A DNA stretch of 64,000 nucleotides. Source: Streptococcus gallolyticus (GTDB lineage: Bacteria; Bacillota; Bacilli; Lactobacillales; Streptococcaceae). The notes under the pieces are model-generated. The model was not told the DNA's origin. It did no database searches and saw nothing but the letters and a program-made list of their open reading frames with translations. This document shows, one piece after another, positions 39,567 to 48,318 of this stretch. The position numbers were made by a program, and so were the translations under genes. The stretch lies in NCBI GenBank assembly GCA_019794795.1, contig JAIMFC010000002.1, positions 89,142-153,141 on the forward strand. Direction: 5' to 3'. Within the stretch, counting starts at the first letter, position 1; each line of letters begins with the position of its first letter.

Positions 39567-41081
39567 ATGATGAAAAAGAAACATTGGTTAGTCTTATTGG
39601 CTAGCTTGCTCACAGTCTTTTTAGTTGCTTGTGGAGGCACTAAAACAGCTAAAGAAACAGAAAAATCTTCTACTCCACCAAGTAGTTCAGAAGAAGTCGT
39701 TTCAGGTGCATCTGAAAAAACTTATACTGATCCCAAAGAATTAAAAGAAAAATACGATGTTATCATCGTTGGTTCTGGTGGTGCTGGTATGGCAGCAGCT
39801 ATTTCTGCAAAAGATGCAGGGGCAAATGTTGTGATTTTTGAAAAAATGCCAGTTATTGGGGGAAATACGTCAAAATCTTCAGCAGGTATGAATGCTTCTG
39901 AAACAAAATTTCAAAAAGCACAAGGTATCCAAGACTCAAACGATTTGTTCTACGAAGAAACTCTTAAAGGTGGTAAGGGAACAAACAATCCTGAGTTGCT
40001 TCGCTATTTTGTAGACAATTCAGCATCAGCCATTGAATGGTTAGATGGTATGGGAATCACTCTTGACAATATCACTACAACAGGTGGTATGAGTGTCACA
40101 CGTACACACCGTCCTACAGATGGTTCAGCAGTTGGTCGTTACTTGGTAGATGGATTGTATGCGAACGTTACTGAGCGTAAAATCCCAACTTTTGTAAATG
40201 CGGATGTTACGTCATTGTTGGACAAAGACGGAGCTGTAACAGGTGTCAAAGTAAAAATTGACGGAAAAACTAAAAAAGTTATGGCTAAGTCAGTTGTTGT
40301 GACAACAGGTGGTTTCGGTGCCAACATGGAGATGGTTACAAAATTGAACCCTGCCTTAGAAGGTTATGTAACAACTAACCAAGAAGGTTCAACAGGTGAC
40401 GGTATTGCTCTTGCTGAAAAAGAAGGTGCAGCTACTGTAGATATGGACCAAATCCAAATCCACCCATCTGTAGAACAAAAAACATCTTACTTGATCACAG
40501 AAGCTGTACGTGGTGAGGGTGCGATCCTTATCAATCAAGAAGGTAAACGTTTTGTCAATGAATTGGAAACACGTGATAATGTTTCTGCAGCTATTAACAA
40601 ACTTGAACCTAACTATGCTTATGTCATCTTTGATGATGCCCTTCGTGGACGTGTAAAAGCTATTAACCAATACAAAGAAAAAGGATTGGTTGTAGAAGCA
40701 GCTACCATCGAAGATCTTGCTAAAAAATTGAAAGTTGATGCAGCGACGTTGAAGGAAACAATGACTGCTTGGAACAAGTCTGTTGCAGAAAAATCTGATG
40801 CGGCATTTGGTCGTACAACTGGTATGGATCATGACTTGTCTGCAGCACCTTTCTATGCTATTAAAGTTGCACCAGGTATCCACCACACAATGGGTGGTCT
40901 TAAAATCAATACAAATGCAGAAGTATTGAAAGAAGACGGCTCAGCTATCCCAGGTCTCTACGCAGCTGGTGAAGTAACAGGTGGTATCCATGGTAAAAAC
41001 CGTATCGGTGGTAATGCAGTAGCAGATATCATCATCTTCGGTCGTCAAGCTGGTAACCAATCAGCAGCACATGCTAAATAA
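39567..41081 (+). CDS. Lipoprotein flavin-dependent fumarate reductase-like protein (copy 2)
   Basis: A 504-residue paralogue of the gene upstream, in tandem. The first 50 residues, including lipobox and linker, are almost identical, and so is the C-terminal third (G-I-H-H-T-M-G-G-L-K-I-N-T-N). The middle has diverged, including residues near the substrate cleft (T-R-T-H-R-P-T-D-G-S versus A-R-I-H-R-P-A-D-G-S; V-E-Q-K-T-S-Y versus V-Y-Q-E-K-S-F). The duplicated unit includes the promoter and ribosome binding site. Different substrate range is an attractive inference. Confidence 0.88.
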   Translation: MMKKKHWLVLLASLLTVFLVACGGTKTAKETEKSSTPPSSSEEVVSGASEKTYTDPKELKEKYDVIIVGSGGAGMAAAISAKDAGANVVIFEKMPVIGGNTSKSSAGMNASETKFQKAQGIQDSNDLFYEETLKGGKGTNNPELLRYFVDNSASAIEWLDGMGITLDNITTTGGMSVTRTHRPTDGSAVGRYLVDGLYANVTERKIPTFVNADVTSLLDKDGAVTGVKVKIDGKTKKVMAKSVVVTTGGFGANMEMVTKLNPALEGYVTTNQEGSTGDGIALAEKEGAATVDMDQIQIHPSVEQKTSYLITEAVRGEGAILINQEGKRFVNELETRDNVSAAINKLEPNYAYVIFDDALRGRVKAINQYKEKGLVVEAATIEDLAKKLKVDAATLKETMTAWNKSVAEKSDAAFGRTTGMDHDLSAAPFYAIKVAPGIHHTMGGLKINTNAEVLKEDGSAIPGLYAAGEVTGGIHGKNRIGGNAVADIIIFGRQAGNQSAAHAK

Positions 41082-41092
41082 TTAAAATGCTT

Positions 41093-41126
41093 AATAAGCT
41101 GGGACATTTTCCTGGCTTATTTTTTA
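41093..41126 (+). terminator. Terminator after the second flavin reductase gene
   Basis: AATAAGCTGGGA (41093-41104) pairs with TCCTGGCTTATT (41110-41121), two wobble or mismatched positions, followed by T residues. Confidence 0.8.
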
Positions 41127-41481
41127 TAGTAATATTCATTTTCAAAAAGAACCTGAATGAGACAGGATAATGAGATGGCTAGATTGCAGAAGAGTAAATG
41201 ACAGCATTTTTAAAAATATCGGTCTGAAAACTGGAAAAAATCTCATGAAAACGTGTTTATATAAAAAGACAAGGCTTGTCCTATCTTTTTACCTTGCTTT
41301 GTGTTACACTAGTTAAGTTGTTTAATCCCTTGTCGTTCTTTTCTCTACTCGAATCCTCCTTACCAAAGTTTTGGTATGCGATGGGAATCTTGCTGTGGGA
41401 GAAAAGTCAAAAGGACTGTTGAAAACAACAGAAGAAAGCGCTGTGAGACAGCTTCGCACTGTCTTTAGAAAAGGAAATACA
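41127..41481 (+). promoter_or_regulatory. Long leader of the cshA-like helicase gene
   Basis: No gene seen in these 355 bases. GACAA / TTGTC (near 41269-41282) lies within AAAAAGA..TCTTTTT and looks terminator-like; TACCAAA (41361-41367) / TTTGGTA (41370-41376) is a tight hairpin. DEAD-box helicase genes of this kind often have long, temperature-responsive leaders, so a regulatory role is plausible, but no promoter is clear. Confidence 0.4.
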
Positions 41482-43104
41482 TTGAAATTTACTGAATTAA
41501 ACTTGTCTGCTGAATTGATGGCAGAAATCGAAAACGCTGGCTTTACAGAGCCATCACCAATCCAAGAACAAACCATTCCACTTGCTTTGGAAGGTAAAGA
41601 TGTGATTGGTCAAGCCCAAACAGGTACTGGTAAAACAGCTGCATTTGGCTTTCCAACTTTGGAAAAAATCAATACTGAAAATCAAACCATTCAAGCCTTG
41701 GTCATTGCACCAACGCGTGAATTGGCTGTACAATCTCAAGAAGAACTCTTCCGTTTTGGTCGTGCAAAAGGCGTAAAAGTTCGCTCTGTTTACGGCGGTT
41801 CTTCTATTGAAAAACAAATCAAGGCTCTTCGTTCAGGTGCCCACATTGTAGTTGGGACACCAGGTCGTCTCCTTGACTTGATTAAACGCAAGGCACTTCG
41901 TTTGGACAATATCGAGACCTTGATTTTGGATGAAGCAGATGAAATGCTCAACATGGGCTTCTTGGAAGACATTGAAGCAATCATCAGTCGCGTTCCGGAA
42001 AGTCGTCAAACCTTGCTCTTTTCAGCAACGATGCCAGATGCAATCAAGCGTATCGGTGTGCAGTTCATGAAAGATCCTGAGCATGTGAAAATTGCGGCGA
42101 AAGAATTGACAACGGATTTGGTAGATCAATACTATATCCGTGTTCGTGAAGGCGAAAAATTTGATACTATGACCCGTCTCATGGATGTAGATCAACCTGA
42201 ATTGGCTATCGTCTTTGGACGTACAAAACGTCGTGTGGATGAATTGACACGTGGTTTTAAAATCCGTGGTTTCCGTGCAGAAGGTATTCACGGTGACTTG
42301 GATCAAAACAAACGTCTTCGTGTTCTTCGTGATTTCAAAAATGGCAACTTGGATGTTTTGGTTGCGACAGACGTTGCGGCGCGTGGGTTGGATATTTCTG
42401 GTGTGACTCATGTTTACAACTACGATATTCCACAAGAAGCGGAAAGCTATGTGCACCGTATCGGTCGTACTGGTCGTGCAGGTCAGTCTGGTCAGTCTAT
42501 TACTTTTGTTTCACCAAATGAAATGGGCTACTTGGCAATCATCGAAAATACGACTAAAAAGCGTATGAAGGGTCTCAAACCAGCAACTGCTGAAGATGCC
42601 TTCCAAGCTAAGAAAAAAGTTGCTCTTAAGAAAATCGAACGTGATTTTGCTAACGAAACCATTCGTGCTAATTTTGAGAAATTTGGCAAAGATGCACGTG
42701 AGTTGGCAGCAGAATTTTCACCAGAAGAATTGGCTATGTATATCTTGACTTTGACAGTCCAAGACCCAGATATGCAAGAAAAAGTGGAAATCGCTCAAGA
42801 ACGTCCATTGCCATTCAAACCAGCTGGTGGTGGCTTCAAGGGTAAAGGTGGCGGTGGCCGTCGCAATGATCGCGGTGGTAATCGTGATCGTAACGACCGT
42901 GACCGCGGTGGTTACCGTGGAGATCGTCGTCGTGGAGACCGCGACCGTAATGACCGTGATTTCAAACGTCGTGATCGCGATGATCGTGACCGCTTCAAAA
43001 AAGACAATCGTCACAAGGACAATAAAAAGCCACATAAAAACACATCAAGTGAAAAGAAAACAGGCTTTGTAATCCGCAATAAAGGTGACAAAAAAACTTC
43101 CTAA
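41482..43104 (+). CDS. cshA: DEAD-box RNA helicase (CshA-like)
   Basis: A 540-residue ATP-dependent RNA helicase. Motif Q (G-F-T-E-P-S-P-I-Q), motif I A-Q-T-G-T-G-K-T (45-52), motif II D-E-A-D, motif III S-A-T, and motif VI H-R-I-G-R-T-G-R are all visible. The tail of about 100 residues is Arg/Gly/Asp-rich (R-G-G-N-R-D-R-N-D-R) and binds RNA. CshA works in RNA decay and cold growth. The start is TTG 41482 after AAGGAAATACA, because the protein then begins K-F-T-E-L-N-L; the open frame extends further upstream without a good ribosome binding site. Confidence 0.93.
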   Translation: MKFTELNLSAELMAEIENAGFTEPSPIQEQTIPLALEGKDVIGQAQTGTGKTAAFGFPTLEKINTENQTIQALVIAPTRELAVQSQEELFRFGRAKGVKVRSVYGGSSIEKQIKALRSGAHIVVGTPGRLLDLIKRKALRLDNIETLILDEADEMLNMGFLEDIEAIISRVPESRQTLLFSATMPDAIKRIGVQFMKDPEHVKIAAKELTTDLVDQYYIRVREGEKFDTMTRLMDVDQPELAIVFGRTKRRVDELTRGFKIRGFRAEGIHGDLDQNKRLRVLRDFKNGNLDVLVATDVAARGLDISGVTHVYNYDIPQEAESYVHRIGRTGRAGQSGQSITFVSPNEMGYLAIIENTTKKRMKGLKPATAEDAFQAKKKVALKKIERDFANETIRANFEKFGKDARELAAEFSPEELAMYILTLTVQDPDMQEKVEIAQERPLPFKPAGGGFKGKGGGGRRNDRGGNRDRNDRDRGGYRGDRRRGDRDRNDRDFKRRDRDDRDRFKKDNRHKDNKKPHKNTSSEKKTGFVIRNKGDKKTS

Positions 43105-43128
43105 GAAATATTCTTAGGAAGTTTTTTT
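43090..43128 (+). terminator. Terminator overlapping the end of cshA
   Basis: An almost perfect stem, AAAAAACTTCCTAAGAA (from 43090) with TTCTTAGGAAGTTTTTT, contains the cshA stop codon in its left arm. Confidence 0.85.
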
Positions 43129-43157
43129 GTGATAGAATATGTGTAAAGGAGAGAACG

Positions 43158-43562
43158 ATGAACTTTATTGAAAATCCGGATTTAGCACTATCGAATGTAT
43201 TGCATTTATATGATTCTGTTGGTTGGACAAACTATACACAAAATCCGCAGATGGTGGCAGAAGCCATCAAGCATTCTTTATTTGTTCTTGCTGCTTTTGA
43301 TGGTGAGCAGTTAGTTGGGCTTCTTCGTGCAGTCGGTGATGGAGTCTCTATTTTGTTCATTCAAGACATTTTAGTTCATCCAGCCTATCAGCATCAAGGA
43401 ATTGGGCGGACATTAGTTCAAAAAACTTTAGAAAAATATGTCCATGTATACCAGATTCACTTGCTGACCGATCAGACAGAAAAGACAGCCGCATTCTATA
43501 CGAGCCTTGGTTTTCAACCAGTTGAGACTATTGCTTGTCGGGCATTTACATGGATAAAATAA
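43158..43562 (+). CDS. GNAT family N-acetyltransferase
   Basis: A 134-residue protein with the GNAT fold: strand S-I-L-F-I-Q-D-I-L-V-H-P followed by the acetyl-CoA loop Q-H-Q-G-I-G-R-T-L-V (the Q-x-x-G-x-G/A motif), and the final T-A-A-F-Y-T-S-L-G-F-Q-P. The substrate is not evident. AAAGGAGAGAACG precedes ATG 43158. Monocistronic, with a terminator on each side. Confidence 0.88.
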   Translation: MNFIENPDLALSNVLHLYDSVGWTNYTQNPQMVAEAIKHSLFVLAAFDGEQLVGLLRAVGDGVSILFIQDILVHPAYQHQGIGRTLVQKTLEKYVHVYQIHLLTDQTEKTAAFYTSLGFQPVETIACRAFTWIK

Positions 43563-43594
43563 AACATCCGCAGTTTTGCAACTGCGGGTGTTTT
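43561..43594. terminator. Bidirectional terminator between GNAT and 5'-nucleotidase genes
   Basis: A 15-bp stem: AAAACATCCGCAGTT (43561-43575) with AACTGCGGGTGTTTT (43580-43594), loop TTGC, one T-G pair; A/T rich at both feet. Confidence 0.9.
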
Positions 43595-43602
43595 GGGTTA
43601 AA

Positions 43603-45579
43603 TTAAGATTTTTTAGCTTTTGATTTGAAACGGATAAGCCCAACCAAAATTCCTAGTCCTGCTAATGGAAGGAAGTTTATAATTTCTTGACCAGTACGAG
43701 GCAAGATTTTTTGTGTTTTTCCAACTTTTTTCGCTTCAGGGGTAGTGGATGGTTCAGGAGTTTCTGATGGAGTAGTTGGCTGAGTTTGAGAAGTTGATGT
43801 TTGGACTGTAGATGATGAGCTAGTTGTAGTCGTTGTTGTTCCTTGCTCCAATTTAGACAATTCTTCGGCTGTCATATACGTTTTCACCTTGTCGGCTGGA
43901 ACAGTAACGGCTTGTCCTTTGCTATCAAGATCTTTAATGTAGTTGACAAATGTTTCTGTATCAGAGCTAATAGCGCCAGCAAGATGTTTACCAGTAAAGC
44001 CGCTAAATCCATCACCACCACCAAACAAGAAGTCGTTGATGACAACTTTATAGGTAGCAGCTGGGTCTAATTCGGTACCATCCGCTTTGTAGGCCTTAGC
44101 AATTTTATATGGTTGGGCAGGGTCTTCATTGTTTGTATAGATGTATTTCAAACCTGAAATTTGAAGGAAGTATTTTTCTTCTTCATCGTATTGTTGATTG
44201 AGGACGTCGATAATATCTTGACCTGTCATATCAATGATTTGCAAGATATTGCCAAATGGTTGTACTTTTTGAGCAGCTCCCCAAGTGATGGTGCCGTCAG
44301 CCTGAACATCAAGGTCAGCGCGAATACCACCGTTGTTTGTCATAGCAAAATCCGCAGCATAACCAGCTTGACGTGCCATTTCTAACTGAGCAATTGTAAT
44401 AACTTTACCAACTGGAGACTCCTTATCTTTATCCACTTCACGAGTGATCGTTTCAGCAGGAGTAGCAGTACCAATACGCGCTTCTGTAACTGGCTTGATC
44501 CGCGCATCTGCATCCGCAGCAATGGTTTGAATGCTAGCATCTGGAGCTAGACCGCCGTTAGGGTCAACAGCTTTAACTTCAGCTGTTGGAACGGTTGTGA
44601 AGTCATGCGTTGTTGTGTCGATGGTTCCTGTCACATTGGCGAAAGCTTTACCTTGTGAAGTCGCTTGAACGATGCGGGTAGTGCCTACTGTACCATTTGT
44701 ATACATGTGGTTGTGACCAGCGAAGACAATATCAACACTGTTCTCAGGATCCTTGGCTTGGACATTTTGCATGATAGTAGCCATTTCCCCTTGAGCTTGG
44801 TCAGCTGAACTAGTAGCAGGAATATGAGCCAAGACAACAATGGCTTTGACACCTTGGTCGCGCAAGACTTTAGCATATTTGACAATAGTCTCTGCTTCGT
44901 TCAGGAAGGTATAGTTTTCATAGTGTTTTTTCAAGACAAGATTTGGAATCTCACCTGTTACCACACCGATAAATCCAATTTTTTCAGTTGTTTCTCCGAC
45001 TTGGATTTCTTTGATGTCGTAAGGTTTCCAGTCAGCAAATGGGACATTTCCGTTTCCATCTACAACGTTTGCGATGACAATGCTTTGTTGGCTGGCTTCG
45101 TGTGGGTAAGAATCTACAACAGAGGCGAATTGACCAGGAGTTGGAGCTTGCCCTGTCATAATACGGTGGAATTCATCTAAACCTTCATCAAATTCATGGT
45201 TTCCAAGTGTGCCATATTGGAATTTCATGGCATTGAAGATTTTAACAGTTGGTTCATCTTGCAAGAGTCCAGAATTAGCAGGACTAGCACCGACCATATC
45301 GCCAGCTTGTACACGAATGGATACACCGCCAGCATTGTTGTTTAAAAAGTCATTTTCAGCTTGATTGAGGTAAGAAGAAAGGAGGGCAGCAGTACCTGCA
45401 CCAGATACTTTTTGACCGTTTTCCATATAGGCACTCCCTGTTGATGTGAGAGCTCCGTGGAAGTCATTGACACCTAGAATCTGAACATTGACTTGGTCTG
45501 CAGCAGCAACACTACCCAGAAGACCGAGACTCAACAGACTGAGTGCTAAGGCAGATTTTAAACGATAATTCTTTTTCAT
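43603..45579 (-). CDS. Cell-wall-anchored 5'-nucleotidase (LPxTG)
   Basis: A 658-residue surface protein. A signal peptide (L-A-L-S-L-L-S-L-G-L-L-G-S-V-A-A-A) is followed by the metallophosphatase domain: G-V-N-D-F-H-G (Asp39, His41), G-D-M-V-G-A-S-P, G-N-H-E-F-D-E-G and A-G-H-N-H-M-Y. The C-terminal nucleotidase domain has T-N-N-G-G-I-R-A-D-L and G-G-G-D-G-F-S-G-F. A Ser/Thr/Pro linker leads to L-P-R-T-G (626-630), a membrane span and a basic tail for sortase A. S. suis has such an enzyme (Ssads) that makes extracellular adenosine; identity with it is likely but not proven. Confidence 0.9.
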   Translation of the reverse strand: MKKNYRLKSALALSLLSLGLLGSVAAADQVNVQILGVNDFHGALTSTGSAYMENGQKVSGAGTAALLSSYLNQAENDFLNNNAGGVSIRVQAGDMVGASPANSGLLQDEPTVKIFNAMKFQYGTLGNHEFDEGLDEFHRIMTGQAPTPGQFASVVDSYPHEASQQSIVIANVVDGNGNVPFADWKPYDIKEIQVGETTEKIGFIGVVTGEIPNLVLKKHYENYTFLNEAETIVKYAKVLRDQGVKAIVVLAHIPATSSADQAQGEMATIMQNVQAKDPENSVDIVFAGHNHMYTNGTVGTTRIVQATSQGKAFANVTGTIDTTTHDFTTVPTAEVKAVDPNGGLAPDASIQTIAADADARIKPVTEARIGTATPAETITREVDKDKESPVGKVITIAQLEMARQAGYAADFAMTNNGGIRADLDVQADGTITWGAAQKVQPFGNILQIIDMTGQDIIDVLNQQYDEEEKYFLQISGLKYIYTNNEDPAQPYKIAKAYKADGTELDPAATYKVVINDFLFGGGDGFSGFTGKHLAGAISSDTETFVNYIKDLDSKGQAVTVPADKVKTYMTAEELSKLEQGTTTTTTSSSSTVQTSTSQTQPTTPSETPEPSTTPEAKKVGKTQKILPRTGQEIINFLPLAGLGILVGLIRFKSKAKKS

Positions 45580-45717
45580 GAATCTTCTTCCTTTGTATTA
45601 AAAGTGTATTTCACAAACAATTATAACCTAAAAAACGCTCTCATTCAATAAGTTTTTGTAAAATGACGAACGTTTTTTGAAAATGTTTATAGAAAAATAT
45701 GTTTGAATTATCAAATG

Positions 45718-45750
45718 AAAAAACAAGTCAGACTAATGCTAACTTGTTAG
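45718..45750 (-). terminator. Minus-strand terminator after the GIY-YIG gene
   Basis: Read on the minus strand, AACAAGT pairs with ACTTGTT across a 13-base loop and is followed by TTTTT. It separates the nuclease gene from the 5'-nucleotidase promoter region. Confidence 0.55.
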
Positions 45751-45765
45751 TGGGAAACAGATTAT

Positions 45766-46035
45766 CTAAGAGGAGAATCTGTTTAACTGTTCTCTGATAT
45801 ACTCTAATTTAGCCTGTCTGGTTTTCTTTTTGAAAAGAGCTTCCGCGGACATGGCCGCATTTTTACTGTCAAATTCTTCCCAATAAAGTAAGGTGACTGG
45901 AAGACGAGTTTTAGTGTACTTGGCACCTTTTCCTCGATTGTGGGTTTGAATGCGGCGTGCAATGTCTGTTGTATAGCCGGTGTAGAGGCTACCATCAGCG
46001 CATTCGACGACGTACATATAGGCTTTATTTTCCAT
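45766..46035 (-). CDS. GIY-YIG nuclease superfamily protein
   Basis: An 89-residue protein of the UPF0213/YhbQ-type: [20 protein letters not shown] (GIY-YIG strand pair with the active-site Tyr and Arg), then [10 protein letters not shown] and L-P-V-T-L-L-Y. Chromosomal members have no proven role, but may cut DNA. The start at 46035 overlaps the methyltransferase gene by 11 bases, so both form an operon. Confidence 0.88.
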   Translation of the reverse strand: MENKAYMYVVECADGSLYTGYTTDIARRIQTHNRGKGAKYTKTRLPVTLLYWEEFDSKNAAMSAEALFKKKTRQAKLEYIREQLNRFSS

Positions 46036-46771
46036 AGTAAATCTCGTGGATTTCTTTGGTATAGTCTCCATTTTCTTCGTGGACGATGAGTGGAGGTAAG
46101 ATTTTCAAGCCTTGGGTAGAGCCGTCTTTAATAGCTTCGATGAGAAGCATATTGGCTTCTTTGCTGGCTTTTGGATAGACAAATTGAATGCGTTTTGGAG
46201 CTAATTTATAGCGTTTGAGGGTGTCCAAAATGTCTAAAAAGCGATCAGGCCTGTGGACCATGGCAAGTCGTCCGTTGGATTTGAGAACCTGTTGGGCAGT
46301 TCGACAGATGGCGTCTAGGTTGGTTGTGATTTCATGACGAGCCAGTAAGTAGTGCTGACTTTGGTTGAGATTGGACTGCTCATCTACCTTGAAGTAAGGC
46401 GGATTACAGAGGATGAGGTCCACCTTGGAATGATCCATGTGCTGGGTGAGGTTGCTTAGGTCATCGTTGATAACAGAGACTTGTTGCTCTAGTTGATTGA
46501 GAACGATGGAGCGCTGGTTCATGTCAGCCAGACGCTCTTGAAGTTCGACCTGAACAATCTGTGCTTTGGTCATGGTAGAGGCAAAAAGACCGACCGCACC
46601 ATTTCCACTGCAAAGGTCCACAATCAATCCACGGCTGGGTAATTTTGGAAAGCGGGACAGAAGGACACTGTCCACAGAATAGCTGAAAACTTCCCGATTT
46701 TGAATAATTTTAACGTCTGTTGAAAAGAGCTGGTCAATCCGCTCACCGTCTAATAAGTGTTGATTTGTCAT
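46025..46771 (-). CDS. tRNA1(Val) (adenine37-N6)-methyltransferase-like protein
   Basis: A 248-residue SAM-dependent methyltransferase. Motif I is [14 protein letters not shown], and the catalytic motif IV is L-I-L-C-N-P-P-Y-F, the N-P-P-Y form used for amino-group N6-adenine or N5-glutamine methylation. Domain order and length match the TrmN6/YfiC family, which modifies A37 of tRNA-Val in E. coli. Paired with a GIY-YIG gene downstream, an arrangement typical of streptococci. Confidence 0.85.
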   Translation of the reverse strand: MTNQHLLDGERIDQLFSTDVKIIQNREVFSYSVDSVLLSRFPKLPSRGLIVDLCSGNGAVGLFASTMTKAQIVQVELQERLADMNQRSIVLNQLEQQVSVINDDLSNLTQHMDHSKVDLILCNPPYFKVDEQSNLNQSQHYLLARHEITTNLDAICRTAQQVLKSNGRLAMVHRPDRFLDILDTLKRYKLAPKRIQFVYPKASKEANMLLIEAIKDGSTQGLKILPPLIVHEENGDYTKEIHEIYYGK

Positions 46772-46867
46772 AAAAACATTATAGCATAGGAAGCTTTTAT
46801 CAGGAAGAAAATGGCTGAAAAGACGGAAAAATATGGTATAATGAAGAGTGTTTGAAAAGGAGAGTTT

Positions 46868-47611
46868 ATGTTTTATTCATTTTTGAGAAATCTATTGGTC
46901 TTTCTACTCTGGGCTGTTAATGGCAATGTTCATTACCATGATAAGGAAAATATTTTGCCAGAAGATGAGAATTACATTTTGGTTGCTCCTCATAAGAATT
47001 TCTGGGATCCGATTTTCCTCGGATTTGGTGCAGCGCCTAAGAAATTTATTTTTATGGCTAAAAAAGAGCTCTTTAAGAATCGTGGTTTTGGTTGGTGGAT
47101 TCGCAAGTGTGGTGCCTTTCCAGTTGACCGTGAAAATCCGAGTCAGGCAGTTCTCAAATACCCTGTTAAAATGTTGAAAAAAAGTGATCGGTCTTTGGTC
47201 ATGTTTCCTTCTGGGAGTCGCCATACAACAGAATTAAAAGGTGGTGTGGCTGTGATTGCTAAGACAGCTAAGGTTAAAATTATGCCAGCCAACTATGTGG
47301 GACCCAATGCTTTGAAGGGGCTTTTGACAGGTGAACGAGTAGATGTGGTCTTTGGTCATCCCATTGATGTGTCAGACATTAAACGCATGGACGAAGCAGG
47401 AATTGCAGAGGTAACTAGCCGTATCGAAGCGGAATTTAGCCGATTAGATGTGTTGGCAAATTCTTATCAAACCAAGAAAAAGTTAAATCCACTAACCTAT
47501 ATTTATCGTATACCAGTCATTGTCCTGGTCTTGCTGATCTTGTTGGTAACCTATATTGGTTCGTATGTAGCTAGCTTCTTTATCAATCCAGATGTTAAAT
47601 TAGAAGATTAA
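46868..47611 (+). CDS. plsC: 1-acyl-sn-glycerol-3-phosphate acyltransferase
   Basis: A 247-residue protein. The acyltransferase motif H-K-N-F-W-D (42-47, HX4D) and the second block F-P-S-G-S-R-H (usually F-P-E-G-T-R) are present, followed by V-K-I-M-P-A-N-Y. It makes phosphatidic acid from lysophosphatidic acid. One hydrophobic N-terminal and one C-terminal segment (V-L-L-I-L-L-V-T-Y-I-G) anchor it. AAAAGGAGAGTTT precedes the start, and TATAAT lies near 46837. The S for E in block III is a small deviation. Confidence 0.9.
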   Translation: MFYSFLRNLLVFLLWAVNGNVHYHDKENILPEDENYILVAPHKNFWDPIFLGFGAAPKKFIFMAKKELFKNRGFGWWIRKCGAFPVDRENPSQAVLKYPVKMLKKSDRSLVMFPSGSRHTTELKGGVAVIAKTAKVKIMPANYVGPNALKGLLTGERVDVVFGHPIDVSDIKRMDEAGIAEVTSRIEAEFSRLDVLANSYQTKKKLNPLTYIYRIPVIVLVLLILLVTYIGSYVASFFINPDVKLED

Positions 47612-47638
47612 ACTTGGGACAGCAGTCTCAGTTTTTTT
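47611..47638 (+). terminator. Terminator after plsC
   Basis: AACT-T-GGGAC (47611-47620) pairs with GTCTC-AGTT (47625-47633) and continues into a T run. Confidence 0.65.
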
Positions 47639-47646
47639 CTTTTTTC

Positions 47647-47654
47647 TACGAATA
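47647..47654 (+). promoter_or_regulatory. ComX (sigma-X) recognition site, cin box
   Basis: TACGAATA (47647-47654), the combox/cin box used by the alternative sigma factor ComX of streptococci, lies in a T-rich stretch 20 bases before comEA. There is no good sigma-A -35/-10 pair here, so comEA-comEC should be induced only during competence. Confidence 0.9.
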
Positions 47655-47673
47655 GATAAAGTAGGAGGAAACT

Positions 47674-48318
47674 ATGCAAGAAAAATTCATAGAAATCATT
47701 AAAGAGTACAAGTGGCAGACAGGTCTGGTCTGTGTGGCTTTGCTAGTAGCTGTAGTCATATTGTTTAGCCAATCTGCTCAAAGTCAAGAACAGGTGGCTT
47801 TGGTTCCAAAAATAGAAACAATCGCAAGCAGTTCATCCGCAAATCAGGAAAAGGAAGCGGTAGAAGAAACGCTCGAAATAATTGTTGATGTCAAAGGAGC
47901 TGTTGCTAAACCTGGCCTCTATCAGCTCAAATCAGGTGCCCGAGTTAATGATGCAGTCCAAGCGGCAGGAGGCTTTGCCTCAAATGCCGACCAAAAATCA
48001 GTTAATTTAGCACAAAAAGTCAGCGATGAAGCGGTTGTCTATGTAGCTACTGGTGAGGAAAATAGGTCAGTTGTTAGTCAGCAAGATGTGACGAATGGTG
48101 CACAGTCCAGTTCTTCAGGCTTTAATCTTGTGAACCTCAATACTGCCACAGAAGCAGATTTGCAGACGGTAACAGGAATTGGTGCCAAGCGGGCAGCAGA
48201 TATCATCGCCTACCGTGAGGCTAATGGTAGCTTCAAGTCGGTGGATGACCTCAATAATGTCTCTGGCATCGGCGACAAAACGCTGGAAAATATTCGCCCC
48301 TATGTCACAGTGGATTAA
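47674..48318 (+). CDS. comEA: Competence protein ComEA (DNA receptor)
   Basis: A 214-residue protein: cytoplasmic start, one membrane span (T-G-L-V-C-V-A-L-L-V-A-V-V-I-L), a Ser/Glu-rich linker, an SLBB domain (I-V-D-V-K-G-A-V-A-K-P-G-L-Y) and a C-terminal double helix-hairpin-helix (L-N-T-A-T-E-A-D-L; V-T-G-I-G-A-K-R-A) that binds incoming double-stranded DNA. GTAGGAGGAAACT precedes the start; the cin box lies just upstream. It overlaps comEC by 17 bases. Confidence 0.95.
   Translation: MQEKFIEIIKEYKWQTGLVCVALLVAVVILFSQSAQSQEQVALVPKIETIASSSSANQEKEAVEETLEIIVDVKGAVAKPGLYQLKSGARVNDAVQAAGGFASNADQKSVNLAQKVSDEAVVYVATGEENRSVVSQQDVTNGAQSSSSGFNLVNLNTATEADLQTVTGIGAKRAADIIAYREANGSFKSVDDLNNVSGIGDKTLENIRPYVTVD

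Noticed and set aside
37911..41081. Fumarate reductase complex with heme or iron-sulphur subunits
   Set aside because: No CxxCH motifs, no FMN-binding domain, and no frdB/frdC-like genes nearby; both genes encode only the flavoprotein part.
42718..43072. Open frames on both strands inside the 3' part of the helicase gene
   Set aside because: They arise from the repetitive Arg/Gly/Asp codons of the C-terminal tail and give low-complexity Thr/Val strings; no ribosome binding sites.
44824..45180. 118-codon plus-strand frame within the 5'-nucleotidase gene
   Set aside because: It lies antisense to conserved catalytic motifs and has no promoter or ribosome binding site.
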